From contig WFMF01000508.1 in NCBI GenBank assembly GCA_011033025.1, forward strand, positions 55,827-119,826: 64,000 nucleotides of DNA, in the 5' to 3' direction. Source of the stretch: Beroe forskalii (taxonomy: Eukaryota; Ctenophora; Nuda; Beroida; Beroidae). Positions 42,897 through 56,284 of this stretch are shown here, one piece after another. Positions within the stretch are counted from its first letter, which is position 1; every line of letters starts with the position of its first letter. The notes below the pieces were generated by a model that saw nothing but the letters and a program-made list of their open reading frames with translations, made no database searches and had not been told where the DNA came from. The position numbers and the translations under genes were made by a program.

Positions 42897-44084
42897 ATCC
42901 TAGCTAGGAGGCCTTAGCTAGAAAGTTCCTTGATGGGTACAGTATATGAGACAACTGTTTACTTCTGTACTACCTTGGATCTTACTGGTCCAAGATATGA
43001 ATTTTGTTTATTCCTGTTATAGGTACTTAAGGTCTTAATAAGAAATGCCAAAGGGCAACTAAGAAAAAAAAAGACAGTGCAGGATTTATCTGGCTACCAA
43101 GGTGATTCGGGTTCACAATTGCCTAAAATATCCTCGGTAGTACAAGAAACGAAGTCTCATGTGCTCCTGGAAAAATTTAAAAGAATCCTCCATCACACAG
43201 GTCGATCAAAGCACATGGTCCAAATTAAAAGTAAATATCATGAGTACTTAATAACAAATTGAATATGACTAGCATGGCCATTTCAGATTTTCAAGCTTAA
43301 GACCAAGTCTCTATGATCTTCTTGGACCAAGATGCAAATTTTCACTATGCAGTAAGCAACATAGGGCAATTAAGAAAATAATAAGAACAACAATGAAATT
43401 GCATACAGTACCTGAGTGAATCTGGCTTAAAATTTTGCTTTATAAACATTAAACCACCCTGTGTTTAAGTTAAGATGGAGTCTGGAGGTATTTCTTGAAC
43501 TGAGATGCAAAATCCCCATTCGTATGCAGCATTATATAGGCTTGCGCTACACTGAAAAACCACTTTTTGGTCCATAACTATTTTTCTGAGCACTTTGAGG
43601 CATATTTACATTGAAAATTGTATAAAAATATGGTCATTGCGATTTGTTTGAGCTCAAAACGAAGTCTCTACGACCTTCCTGGACCGAGATATCAAATCAA
43701 CATGCGTAACTTGCTAGCGATGCACTGAAAAACCAGTTTTTGGTCCATAACTTTTTTCCTGGGCATCTTAAGGCTTATTCGCGTTAAAAATTGCATAAAA
43801 ACATAGCCATTGCGATTCGTTTGAGCTAAAAACGAAGTCTCTACGACCTTCCTGGACAGAGATATGAACTTTCACTATACGCGCCTGAGGGGGATTACAA
43901 AAATGGCCCCACAGGGTCCATAGTAGCGATACAAATTGCGTACCTAGGTGATTCTGGTGCAGAATAACATAATAAACGACCCTGAACCGAGAAACTTTGT
44001 GGCCAACGAAGTGCACACTCAACTACACCCTGCTACTAGAGTATTATTCTTTTCAAAGATGAAAATGATAAGATCACCTAAGCA

Positions 44085-45338
44085 ATGATCAACTGTAAGT
44101 CTTTACTTGGTGGAATTGCTCGGCAGATCAAAGTTCGTGGATGTGACATTAAAATACTAAATACTCCTGCTGATTTTCGAGATGCCCTTCTCCAACATTC
44201 GTCTGGGGTTAAGTTTAGATCAAGGATATCGTGCCTCTATGTTGGGGACAAAGAAAATGAACGTATCATAATGGACAATTTAGTTGGGTCGGTCAAGAAA
44301 TACGATACTGATGTTAGTATGATCATTGACCGATACAGGGGACTACGTGATGGGGGGTTGATTTTCAAGGATCTCAAGAAAGTTTCTCCTATTCACTTGT
44401 ACCAAACTCCATTCATGCCGAGATTTAACTACAAGAAACCTTCACTTCTTGGTGAATTTCTGGGAGTGCACCACATTAAATACTATTTATTTGACAACAC
44501 TGTAATCATATCTGGAGCAAATCTTAGTGACCTGTATTTCGGTTGCAGGCAAGACAGATACATGGTTATTAAATCGAAATCTTTTGCTGACTACATTTGC
44601 TACATTCACAACCTTCATGCTACTAGTTCAAAACTGTGGGATCCTAACTCTTATACTAGATCACATTGGAGTACTGAAACATTGAGAGTTGCTAAGAATG
44701 TTACTGAGAGGTTTTCCTGCAACACTCCCATCGATAATGATGAAACAAGATATCTCGGACCTAAGGATGGGGATACTTTTATATACCCATTGTTCCAGTT
44801 TCCCAGTTTTTCAGTTCATCAGATTGATGATGCAATTGAATTGTTGTTGTCACGCTCTACCTCAAATGATAATATCACCTGTTCATCAGGCTATTTCAAT
44901 CCAACGCCTAGGATGATTGAAGCTTTGGCTAAAACAAAGGCACATGTAACTGTCATCATTCCGTCAAATGAGGCAAATGGGTTTTATAATGGTAGTTTTC
45001 TTAAGGGATATGTTCCAGATATGTATAATCTATCTGCTATTAGAACTCTTAAAAGTTGTCCTAATCTTAATGTTGTCGAATATAATAAAGAAAATTGGTC
45101 GTATCATGCAAAGGGTTTGTGGTCAGACAACATAACTATAGTTGGATCTTCCAATTTTAATAGACGTTCCTCTATGAGAGATACTGAATTCTGTATTGCA
45201 ATCATCACTGAGTGCGAACAGTTATCAAAATCATTAGCTGATGAGAAACATCGACTATTGTCTGCTTCAAATTCGCTTACAACTTCCTATAGGGCTTTTT
45301 CTAGGTTCACTCTACCGTTTATGTCAAATTTTCTATAA
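44085..45338 (+). CDS. PGS1: CDP-diacylglycerol-glycerol-3-phosphate 3-phosphatidyltransferase (PGP synthase)
   Basis: A single 417-codon exon. PGS1 makes phosphatidylglycerophosphate, the committed step to cardiolipin, in mitochondria. It belongs to the phospholipase D superfamily, and both HKD motifs are visible: HHIKYYLFDNTVIISGANLS near residue 130, and YHAKGLWSDNITIVGSSNF near residue 340. Other family signatures are RQDRYMV after motif 1, the segment WIYPL-like FIYPLFQFPSF, TxGYFN as SSGYFNPT, NGFYNGSFLKG and a terminal PFMSNFL (human PLIKNFF). The human protein has a longer presequence; here the N-terminus MINCKSLLGGIARQIKVRG is short, basic and could target mitochondria. An upstream ATG at 44059 is out of frame. 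Intronless, with mobile inverted repeats on both sides. Confidence 0.95.
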   Translation: MINCKSLLGGIARQIKVRGCDIKILNTPADFRDALLQHSSGVKFRSRISCLYVGDKENERIIMDNLVGSVKKYDTDVSMIIDRYRGLRDGGLIFKDLKKVSPIHLYQTPFMPRFNYKKPSLLGEFLGVHHIKYYLFDNTVIISGANLSDLYFGCRQDRYMVIKSKSFADYICYIHNLHATSSKLWDPNSYTRSHWSTETLRVAKNVTERFSCNTPIDNDETRYLGPKDGDTFIYPLFQFPSFSVHQIDDAIELLLSRSTSNDNITCSSGYFNPTPRMIEALAKTKAHVTVIIPSNEANGFYNGSFLKGYVPDMYNLSAIRTLKSCPNLNVVEYNKENWSYHAKGLWSDNITIVGSSNFNRRSSMRDTEFCIAIITECEQLSKSLADEKHRLLSASNSLTTSYRAFSRFTLPFMSNFL

Positions 45339-45640
45339 TATATGACACCACTAGTAAAATCTTAAAATGTTACCTATGATTTCTACTGAGCTATTATTTC
45401 CATGTTAGTTTTATCACAGTACATGATCTTATTCCATCATTATTGTTCATGTTGTATAGTAAGTCCTTCAATAATTCAATAGTTATTGAATGTACATTGT
45501 GTATATTATGTACAATGTAAGATTGTACATGCAGAATTTAGCATACCTGTGTACCTGTCCTTGAACTCATCTTTTCATTAACGGTTTTCTACATCAGGGC
45601 GCTGGCAAGCGCTCGCGGCCACGTTATGGGGTCTCTGGAC

Positions 45641-45806
45641 GAGGGCATCTGCCCGAAGGGCAGATGCCCTCGGCCCGAAGGGCCGAGGGCATCTCCGAAC
45701 GATCAGCAACCCCGCCCAAAAGGCGGGGGTGCTACGATCGGCCCGAAGGGCCGGGACTGCTGGCCAGACACAGTAGAAGAGCCAGCAGTACCAGCACGAA
45801 GTGCTG
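45641..45806 (+). repeat. GAA-triloop hairpin cluster of the foldback element
   Basis: Perfect stems with loop GAA: GAGGGCATCTGCCC/GGGCAGATGCCCTC (45641-45671), AGATGCCCTCGGCCC/GGGCCGAGGGCATCT (45662-45694), CGGCCC/GGGCCG (45739-45753) and CAGCAC/GTGCTG (45792-45806). The first two share the segment 45662-45671 and cannot form together. C-GAA-G minihairpins are known to be unusually stable in DNA. Confidence 0.9.
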
Positions 45807-46299
45807 AAAGTCGTAGCGGAACCAATTTTCATGTTTTGAAAAATGAGTTTGCCAGCGCCCACTATATAAAAATACAGTGATTTGCGAAAAACGCGATTTT
45901 CGAGTCGCGTTTTAGACATGTTAACGAGCTCTGTTGGACATGAAAATTTGCACAGTTGCAGTCCATTGTATAAAGAACAATCCCTGAAAATTTCATGAAA
46001 ATCGGTCGCACCGTTTTTTCAAAATAAATTATCAAAAAAATCCTGTTTTGCCAAAAAAGCAAAAATTAGTGTTATGGACGGTACGACGACGACGACGACT
46101 CCTCCTCCTCCTCCTCCCACCACAAAACGGGAAAACACTTCACGGGAGAACCATAAAAGATAGAACCGTAATCTAAACGGCATTTGAAACTCTAGAATGA
46201 GGTGCGTGCACTAGGGCATGTTAAAAATATTTTCGCCAAATCCTTAATTGGATAATTGACCAATTAAGGTAATTATCGCTTATAACTCAGAAAGTAAAA

Positions 46300-46860
46300 A
46301 TGATAGCGGCTTAATTCCAACGGTATCATTAACTAGAGCCACAATAACTTTATATGTGTTTAATTTGCGTACCGGTTTTCAACCGCCTAATGAGATAATT
46401 GGCCAATTAAAGTAATTATCGCGTATAACTCTGAAAGTAGAAATGATAGCGACTTAATTCCAACGGTATCATTAACTTAAGCCAAAATAATGCTTTATAC
46501 GTCTAACTTGAGTACCGGCTCTCAACCGCCTAATGAGATAATTGACCAATTAAAGTAATTATTGTGTATAACTCGAAAACAAAAGATGATAACGACTTAA
46601 TTCTAACGGCATCATTAACTAGAGCCAAAATTACGGATTATTCGTTAATTTGAGTACAGGTTGTCAACCGCGTAATTGAATAATTGGCCAATTAAAGTTA
46701 TTATCTCGTATAGCTTGAAAATTAAAAATGATACCGACTTAATTTTAACGGTATTATTTACTGGAGCCGAAATAACGTTTTGTACATTAAATTTGAGTAC
46801 CGGTTGTAAACTGCTTTAATGAAATAATTGACTAATAAAAGCAATTATCTCAACTTGTAC
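46300..46860 (+). repeat. Tandem ~143-bp units in the left foldback arm
   Basis: Four diverged copies begin near 46301, 46447, 46586 and 46728. Each contains TGATAGCGACTTAATTCCAA, CGGTATCATTAAC, GAGTACCGGTT and GATAATTGACCAATTAAAG. The mirrored arm at 47080-47420 has about three, so the arms differ in copy number. Confidence 0.85.
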
Positions 46861-48221
46861 TGGATGTAGTAAGTTTTTTTGCCAAAAAAGAGTGATATGG
46901 ATAGCCAAAAACAATTGAAAATTGTTTGGGTTTCGCAGCCACTCCAGTTCCTAAAATAATACGATAAAAAGTATTGATATGAATTTTAATCGCAGCCCGG
47001 TCGTGGCGGTGCACGGTGGTAGTAGACCACTGCAATTTCAATGTAGTAATGGAATAACAGCTCTTTAATTCATTGTGTAAGTTAATGATACCGTTGGAAT
47101 AAAGTCGCTATCATTTCTACTTTTTGAGCTATAAGCGATAATTACTTTAATTGGCCAATTATCTCATTAGCCGGTTGAAAACCGGTACTCAAATTAAAAG
47201 CATATAACGTTATTTTGGCTCTAGTTAATGATAACGTTGGAATTAAGTCGCTATCATTTCTATTTTCAGAGTTATACGTGATAATTACTTTAATTGGCCA
47301 ATTATCTCATTAGGCGGTTTAAAACCGTTACGCAAATTAAACACATATAACGTTATTGTGGCTCTAGTTAATGATACCGTTGGAATTAAGCCGCTATCAT
47401 TTTTACTTTCTGAGTTATAAGCGATAATTACTTTAATTGGTCAATTATCCAATTAAGGATTTGGCGAAAATATTTTTAACATGCCCTAGTGCACGCACCT
47501 CATTCTAGAGTTTCAAATGCAGTTTAGATTACGGTTCTATCTTTTATGGTTCTCCCGTGAAGTGTTTTCCCGTTTTGTGGTGGGAGGAGGAGGAGGAGGA
47601 GTCGTCGTCGTCGTCGTCGTACCGTCCATAACACTAATTTTTGGCAAAACAGGATTTTTTTGATAATTTATTGTGAAAAAACGGTGCGACTGATTTTCAT
47701 GAAATTTTCAGGGATTGTTCTTTATACAATGGACTACAACTGTGCAAATTTTCATGTCCAACAGAGCTCGTTAACATGTCTAAAACGCGACTCGAAAATC
47801 GCGTTTTTCGCAAATCACTGTATTTTTATATAGTGGGCGCTGGCAAACTCATTTTCAAAACATGAAAATTGGTTCACATGACTTTCAGCACTTCGTGCTG
47901 GTACTGTTGGCTCTTTTACTGTGTCTGGCCAGCAGTCCCGGCCATTCGGGCCGGGACTGCTGCCATCGGCCCTTCGGGCCGATGGCAGCATCCCCGCCCT
48001 TTGGGCGGGGTTGCTGATCGTTCGGAGATGCCCTCGGCCCTTCGGGCCGAGGGCATCTGCCCGAAGGGCAGATGCCCTCGTCCAGAGACCCCATAACGTG
48101 GCCGCGAGCGCTTGCCAGCGCCCTGATATATTCATGAATTGGAAAAGTTTTGTTTGCATTTCATTGCTATTTAAGTATTAATAAATTAATAGTAACTATT
48201 GTTCATTTATATATTATGCTT

Positions 48222-50429
<2,208 letters not shown>

Positions 50430-51217
50430 TTTTGTTGAGAAGGCCATTTGACATGGTTTTGACATCCTTATTCTGATCTTACTGTTGCTGCTGTTTTTTT
50501 AATGGATTCACAAATTGGATAAATGCACTGATTGATGATTCTTCCTGAGTAACTTGGATGGCCAATTTTAAAGTTTTAACAATACTTTTTAAAGTTTTAA
50601 TATTTTAGAATTCAATAAATCTATCATTTATTCGCAAAAATTTTTGGGCTATCCAAGTATCCAATTCATTTATCACTGAAAAGATTAAATTCAAAACCCA
50701 CATGATAATGTTATTCAGATTGCCAATATATGTATTATTTATATCTTAATCTATATTTTCTTTCATAGCTTATATAATGATGTGTCATTACTGTATTCCA
50801 CTTGAAACCTTAGTTCTAAAATTCTAATAAGAGACTAATTTTTATTCAATTTTCTGACTATTCATGACCTGCTGGTAAATGCTTTGTCAGTAAATCATTC
50901 AGTAGGTATATATTTTGAAGTTTTATTCAGTTATTCTGGAAAGGTTTGATTTTTGCTTACTTACTATACTATTAGTTTTATCTACATTCTACACTTTGGG
51001 GTCAAGGATTGATCAGATTGCAGCACTTATACATGGTGGTTTGTAGATAAAACTAAAATAGTACCAGGTACCTACTACAGACTTACCTAATTACCTCGCT
51101 ACTTTCTTTTTAATAATTAGGCTCCATCTGCTGATGCTGATCATTAATCATGATTTCTAAATAATTATTCATTTCCCCTCCATAGCAGACTGATAGTTTA
51201 TCTGCAGCAAATAAGCA
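50430..51217. other. TGS1 3' flank and upstream region of the next gene
   Basis: AT-rich; an AATAAA at about 50614 could end the TGS1 transcript. The block is present again at 59733-62676, where the second copy carries the 2.15 kb insertion at the position equivalent to about 50744. Otherwise nothing recognisable. Confidence 0.5.
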
Positions 51218-54200
51218 ATGGGTTTAACAAGACAAATTTCTAAGCAACTCTGCTCCCGGTGTTTCCATACACTGTTTCATCGAAGAACTTTCCAAACAGT
51301 TGCAGAAGCTACAAGCTACCAGCAGAATATATCTCATCTAGATCTACCAGATCCTATTTCTAATATCTCGTGGATGGGATATTTAACTAGTTTGTCAGAC
51401 ATCGATATAAATGCATCATTGGTGGATTTAACTCCAACTGAAGCCTCCAAAGTGTTTCAGTTGCTTTTGACACAGAAACCGTCATCATTATGTAATACTG
51501 AACTAAGGAACGCTATCAGTGTTTTCGTAAGCAAGGATCAATCTGTCACTTCCAATGTGTTAGCTGGCCTGATAACATTCTTCTGTGAACAGTTAGTTTA
51601 TATTGTTTTCTGAATTGGGAAGCTTGTAATTGATATATGGGGTTACTCCCTTTTGCGAGCTCAGCTGTTTGAAAATGTATGAATAAATATTTAATACTTT
51701 AATAATAATAAATTCAATAATGTCTGAGAATCTGCTAGCAATAAATCAAGATTGCTTGAATTTGTACTATTTCCAGGGAAATTAAGCATAAAAAGAACAA
51801 GAAAATGATTCAAAAGCCTCAGGATCCAGTTGTCGCTGATTTAGAAAGTTTTCATTTTTCAAATAATAAAGACAAAATTGTGGCTGCTTATTATTGGATG
51901 CACTTGAAAAGATTTGACCTCGTTCAAAGGTAGGTACTCTACAGTAATTATAGTCTTCATCATCGAGGTTCAGGGGGTTAATCGCCAAATTATTGTCCCC
52001 CCCCCCCTATTTTATAACTGCTGAAAATGAGCTTTGATCTATCAGCTCCTTAAATTCCCAAAATCTTTTGGTATCCAAATTCCAATTTCGTTCACAGTAT
52101 TGACTTAAACTAACTGTGGGTAACTAACGTTTTCATATAAAACTTTAGTATTCCCCTCAGGTGTTTTGAGGATGCTGTCCTTTGGGATGAGTTTGAATGC
52201 TTCTTGTTGCTAAAGGGATTGGCGATTTTTCAGTCTAATGGCAGTTTCATTGATTCAGTATGCAAGCATATTATTGGTTACCCAGGTGTTGCTAAGCTAG
52301 CTGCAAAGTTGGCTTTCTTTGAACCTGCCAATTTTGAAGGTTTATCTATTAAAGTATTGAGCTAATTATGAAAATATGACTGATTTTACATCTTCAATTA
52401 ATGATTATTATTGTTATTATGAAAGTATATACTATGTAAATTTCTATAACTCGATATGTTTGGTACTACAGCATTGATATTATTATTGTATGCATTACCT
52501 ATTACTCCATTACCTTATTGGTGAGGGATCATTATACGTCTTAATCGAATTTAATTTTCAAGTCTTTGATAAAAGTAACTCCTCCTATTTCAGTAATTTC
52601 CTCGCTACTCCAACGTGAAGAGGCCTCAACAGCTGATACTGTGACAGAGTTCATTGAACTTATATCAAGAATATCCCCATCCCACAAACAAATTCTGGAT
52701 ATGATATCTCAACTCTCAGTATGTACTGTTATAATATAGGTACTCATATACACAAATCTCCTGCAATAGCCTTAAATTTAAATTTATGGGGCTTATTTGC
52801 AAAATAAATATTAATAAAGTAATAAAAGCTTTCTCAATCTCCATTGGCCCTGGATTTCTAATCCAGTGGATTAATAATCCAGTGGATTACTAAACTAATC
52901 CAGAGGATAAGTTCGATTGCTGGGTGATAATCATCACTGTGATAGCTTGTTAAGTACACAATATACATGTTCATTACTTTATAGTTCATAACAAATAAAC
53001 TGCAGATTAAAATTGAGATGAATCATGAGATGAATCATGAGATGATCGCAGATAGATAAATTGTGGATACTGGATACATATTGTTATCAAGATCCGTGGC
53101 TTTTCCAGTCTCTGCAATTTTTTTGACCTTGCCAAGAGATTATTTAGAGAAATTAATACTCAAAGGTGCTTATTGGTGCCATAGCTACGGAAACTAATTT
53201 TGTGCACATGCAGATTACAATCAGTTCTTTGAGAGTCCATTCTATTATTATGTATCCAATTCTATTATGTTATAAGTCTAGCAGACTCAACGGGCATGCT
53301 AGTTATTTGCTCATAAGGAACTGAAATTTTAATTGATTTTATCATTTCAGATCCAAGACTCAGTCTTGAGACAAGCTTGTCTCAATCTACACCAGTCTGG
53401 ACGAGATGATCTGTTCTATACAGCATTTATAGCACTTTCTGACGATTCTATATCCGACCTCATTCCCTTAATATCCCAACTACAAACACTTGACAAGCTA
53501 GAAGGTATCTCTCAAGCAATTTTATCGTACATGAGACTTGGTCTGAATGATATCACTCCTGATCTCATCAAAAGATTATCCCGGCCTCCATTCATCAGCA
53601 CTAAGTTGCGTCGCCATCAGTGGATTCTCAATATTGTCGACAGTGCCGACTTCACCCTGACACCAGAAAGCTACCAAGCTCTTGTGACAAGTCTTCCTCC
53701 CAACACTCGTGCATCCCTGCTACATAAATGTTGCAATGAGAATTCCAATCCTACGAGGACAAAGCTCATATCACAACTTGTTGATACTAGCTACAAGGAT
53801 GGGAAACTGGCAGTGGTCTTCAGGCTCCTTCTTAAATCAGTTGGTCATCTATCCGCAGCTAACTATGTTAATGAATGCCTCTTACACACACTTCCTCCCC
53901 TTGAAAGTTCCGATGTGCTGGCCTTTGTGAGGTACCTTGCCGACCATGACATAATAGGAGTCTATGAACAGAATTTCTGGTTGGTTGTTGCTCATGACAA
54001 GAAAGAAGATGGCAATGATTTACTTTTTGATCTAATTCAAGACTTATATCCTAGTGATGAGTGTTCAGTTTATTTCACATTGAAAGATTTGCACAACTTA
54101 TTAGTCATAACAGAATCTTCAAAACTTAGATCGATTTTGTCCTCAAAACATTCTTACTTAAAGCAGCAGAAAGAAAGAATGGAAAATCATATCCTTTCCC

Positions 54201-54793
54201 CCGGAAACACAGTGGAATTACTACAGCTCAGCAAGAGTCTATCCTTTGTGCTCTTGAAAGAAAATTGTCTTCTTTACAAAATCTCACAGCATTACGGTAT
54301 TCATACAACAATGTTTTTGTTGAAGAAGATTACAAATATGGGCAAAAATGCCAATTATGTATCAGAATTTATGAGGCAAATTGAAGAAAATAAGAATTTT
54401 AAAATGCTTGCAATCCTAATGAGATACTATGGCTTATTTTTACCTGAAACCATCCGGGAACATGGGAAGAGAGTGCTTTCTAAAAATTTCAAAAATGAGA
54501 AAATCCGATCTTATGAAAATTTTGCCGCAACACAGATGTACTATTATAGCTATCTTACGCACCAAGGACATGGCAAAGAGTTTCTAAATCATGAGCTTCT
54601 CCAAAAGTTACACCCCCGTGATGTGTGCCATCTACTCTTAGTACACTACCTCCATTATTCTGAGCGTGATCCAGCAGCTTTCTCAGAACTAGAACATAGA
54701 GACTACCAAAAATATCTCACGAAAAATGACAAATTGTTATTAAGAGTTGTTGGTAGAAACGATGAAAATAGAAATGAAATGGAAGACTCATAA
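51218..54793 (+). CDS. Unrecognised helical protein with probable mitochondrial presequence
   Basis: Five exons in phase: 51218-51591, 51777-51929, 52161-52339, 52594-52718, 53351-54793, giving 757 residues. The N-terminus MGLTRQISKQLCSRCFHTLF then HRRTFQTVAEA is Arg-rich and free of acidic residues, as in mitochondrial targeting peptides. The remainder is a long run of leucine-rich helices (for example DDLFYTAFIALSDDSISDLI, SHLSAANYV-like segments) with no membrane span or catalytic motif, recalling the helical-repeat part of FASTK/PPR-type mitochondrial RNA factors, but no RAP domain is seen and the family is not identified. Intron 4 contains a Helitron-type end. Exons 1-3 recur at 62677-63809. 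Confidence 0.75.
53123..53302 (+). mobile_element. Helitron-type 3' end, copy 2
   Basis: Shorter relative of 39917-40558: TTGACCTTGCCAAG, a GTGCACATGCAGATTACAAT-like block, TCTAGCAGACTCAACGGGCA and a terminal CTAG at 53299-53302 followed by T. It lies in an intron, 48 bases before the exon at 53351. Confidence 0.55.
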
Positions 54794-56284
54794 AGTCTCG
54801 AAATTTTTCCATGTAATGATTATGTTTGAAATTTTGATGCTGAATTGGGTAAATCTTTCTGTCTGTCTGACTTATTCACATGTACCTATTCTGCTGTATA
54901 CAAGATGCATAATATTAAACTATCATCCCGTTACCTAATCAATATCATATCCTCGAACGAAGGTTCATATAATTTCGACCAAATTCTGTATATTAATCAA
55001 AAATTTAATTTTTTTTTGTCCTTTAAAATACTCTATTAACAACAATGCATCATTCAATTTTTATGATACCTAGAAAGCCAGTACCTACCTACTGATTACT
55101 TATACTCTATATCGCGAATCATCTATTGTTTAATGATGTTTTGAATACGGTGATCCGCAATTCCTTTTCCTTGTCTTAATCTTTTAAGATGCGTAAAAGT
55201 ATTTAGTTTGATTGGACCCCCAAACGAACGAAAATGTTACTTTAACGTTGGTCGTAATTTAGTTTGAATAATATCCTCTGGTTTCATTCGATTTGGATAT
55301 AAAGTGAAGTTTCGCGTTTTTCCCCATCGCTAAATTTTTTCAACGCAGTGAGGAGGAGTAAATATGATTGTTGCTATATCAAGATGGTAATCGATACGGA
55401 ACTAAATTTTGTGCACGTGCAGATTATAATCAGTTCTTTGACAGAATGATGAAATAAATGTAGCGATTTGCACCTATGACCTGTAGTTTTTGAAAGTTAC
55501 AACGTTTTCACGTTCAGGCGGGAAGGAGATATTCATTGATTTCGCAATGGAGAATTGATTTTCACATCGAATTACTGAGTAGGTACTATAGATGGATGAT
55601 TGAACATAAATTATAGAGAATAGGATTTCAGGTGCGCATTTGATGTAGGTTTTAGATTTTGCCATGAACTTTCGATTTTAATTTGACAGGTTTAACAAAA
55701 TTTTTGTTAATTAAATTGAATGGTCAAAATAGGGAGACCAAATTCACTTTCGGGGGCGACCAATTAATTATGATATTGATCTGGGATCCCGTTACTCCAA
55801 TTTATCTGCTATCCTCCAATGATCTCTAATATAATTTCGCAACCTATCATTGGATGTGATCAGACATATTATAAACAAATATAATTGATATTTTATTCAT
55901 TCTCTGTGTGAAATTAAATTTCACCTACTGTTACATGTTTACATTAAAATTTAGGTTTTCAATTGAAGTGTCCATTTTGATTTTCTGTAATGTGCTTGGT
56001 CTACAGTGCTTCTTTGGTAATTTCAAACCAATAGATGCCAATTTTATCATTCTGTAAATTGGCAGCAAATTACAAGTGACTGACGATTAATTATGAAACA
56101 GGAATTTTCAATAAAACATTTCTCAATAAGTTAATAATAACTTATTTATAACTTGAAACTGATTTTTCAAGGACAGGAAGCAGCTTTTTATGTCATCAAA
56201 TGATTTGGTATCTAAACTTCTAAATGTGTAATAAAAGTGATTATATGAACTGATAGTGTAATAATGATCATGTGTATTTTCAGC
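54794..56284. other. Intergenic region with a Helitron-related fragment
   Basis: Only one recognisable feature: 55393-55442 matches the GGAACTAAATTTTGTGCACG / GCAGATTATAATCAGTTCTT block of the Helitron-type repeats. The rest is AT-rich with no supported exon. The bases before 56285 end in TGTGTATTTTCAG, so the next gene probably has an upstream exon here that I could not find. Confidence 0.45.

Larger units (their letters stand above)
40964..44044. repeat. Long inverted repeat (786-bp arms) containing a nested palindrome
   Basis: Arms 40964-41749 and 43259-44044 are near-perfect inverted copies, so mirrored open frames at 40986-41240 and 43768-44022 are the same DNA read twice and not genes. 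The arms contain three or four diverged copies of a unit with CAAGAAGRTC..GAGACTTSGT and TGGCCATGTTTTTATGCAATTTT. The 1.5 kb centre holds a reverse-transcriptase remnant and a second inverted repeat (42442-42602 / 42736-42896) rich in CTAGCTAG. The right end stops 40 bases before the PGS1 start codon. Confidence 0.9.
45593..48127. mobile_element. 2.5 kb foldback element with GAA-loop hairpins
   Basis: The ends ATCAGGGCGCTGGCAAGCGC and its complement open arms that match for more than 1 kb. Going inward each arm has a GC-rich hairpin block (45641-45806; mirrored at about 47895-48083), an AT-rich segment, GAC and CCT microsatellites (46078-46120; mirrored 47580-47625), then tandem units of about 141-146 bp: four in the left arm, three in the right. 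All open frames here occur as mirrored pairs from the arms. No transposase is encoded. It sits between PGS1 and TGS1. No clear target duplication was seen. Confidence 0.9.

Noticed and set aside
40986-44022. Two identical 84-residue proteins on opposite strands
   Set aside because: The two arms of one inverted repeat; the frame is not conserved among the arm's internal sub-repeats.
45578-48181. Several mirrored Arg/Pro-rich frames
   Set aside because: They arise from GC-rich hairpins in the foldback arms and occur in both orientations.
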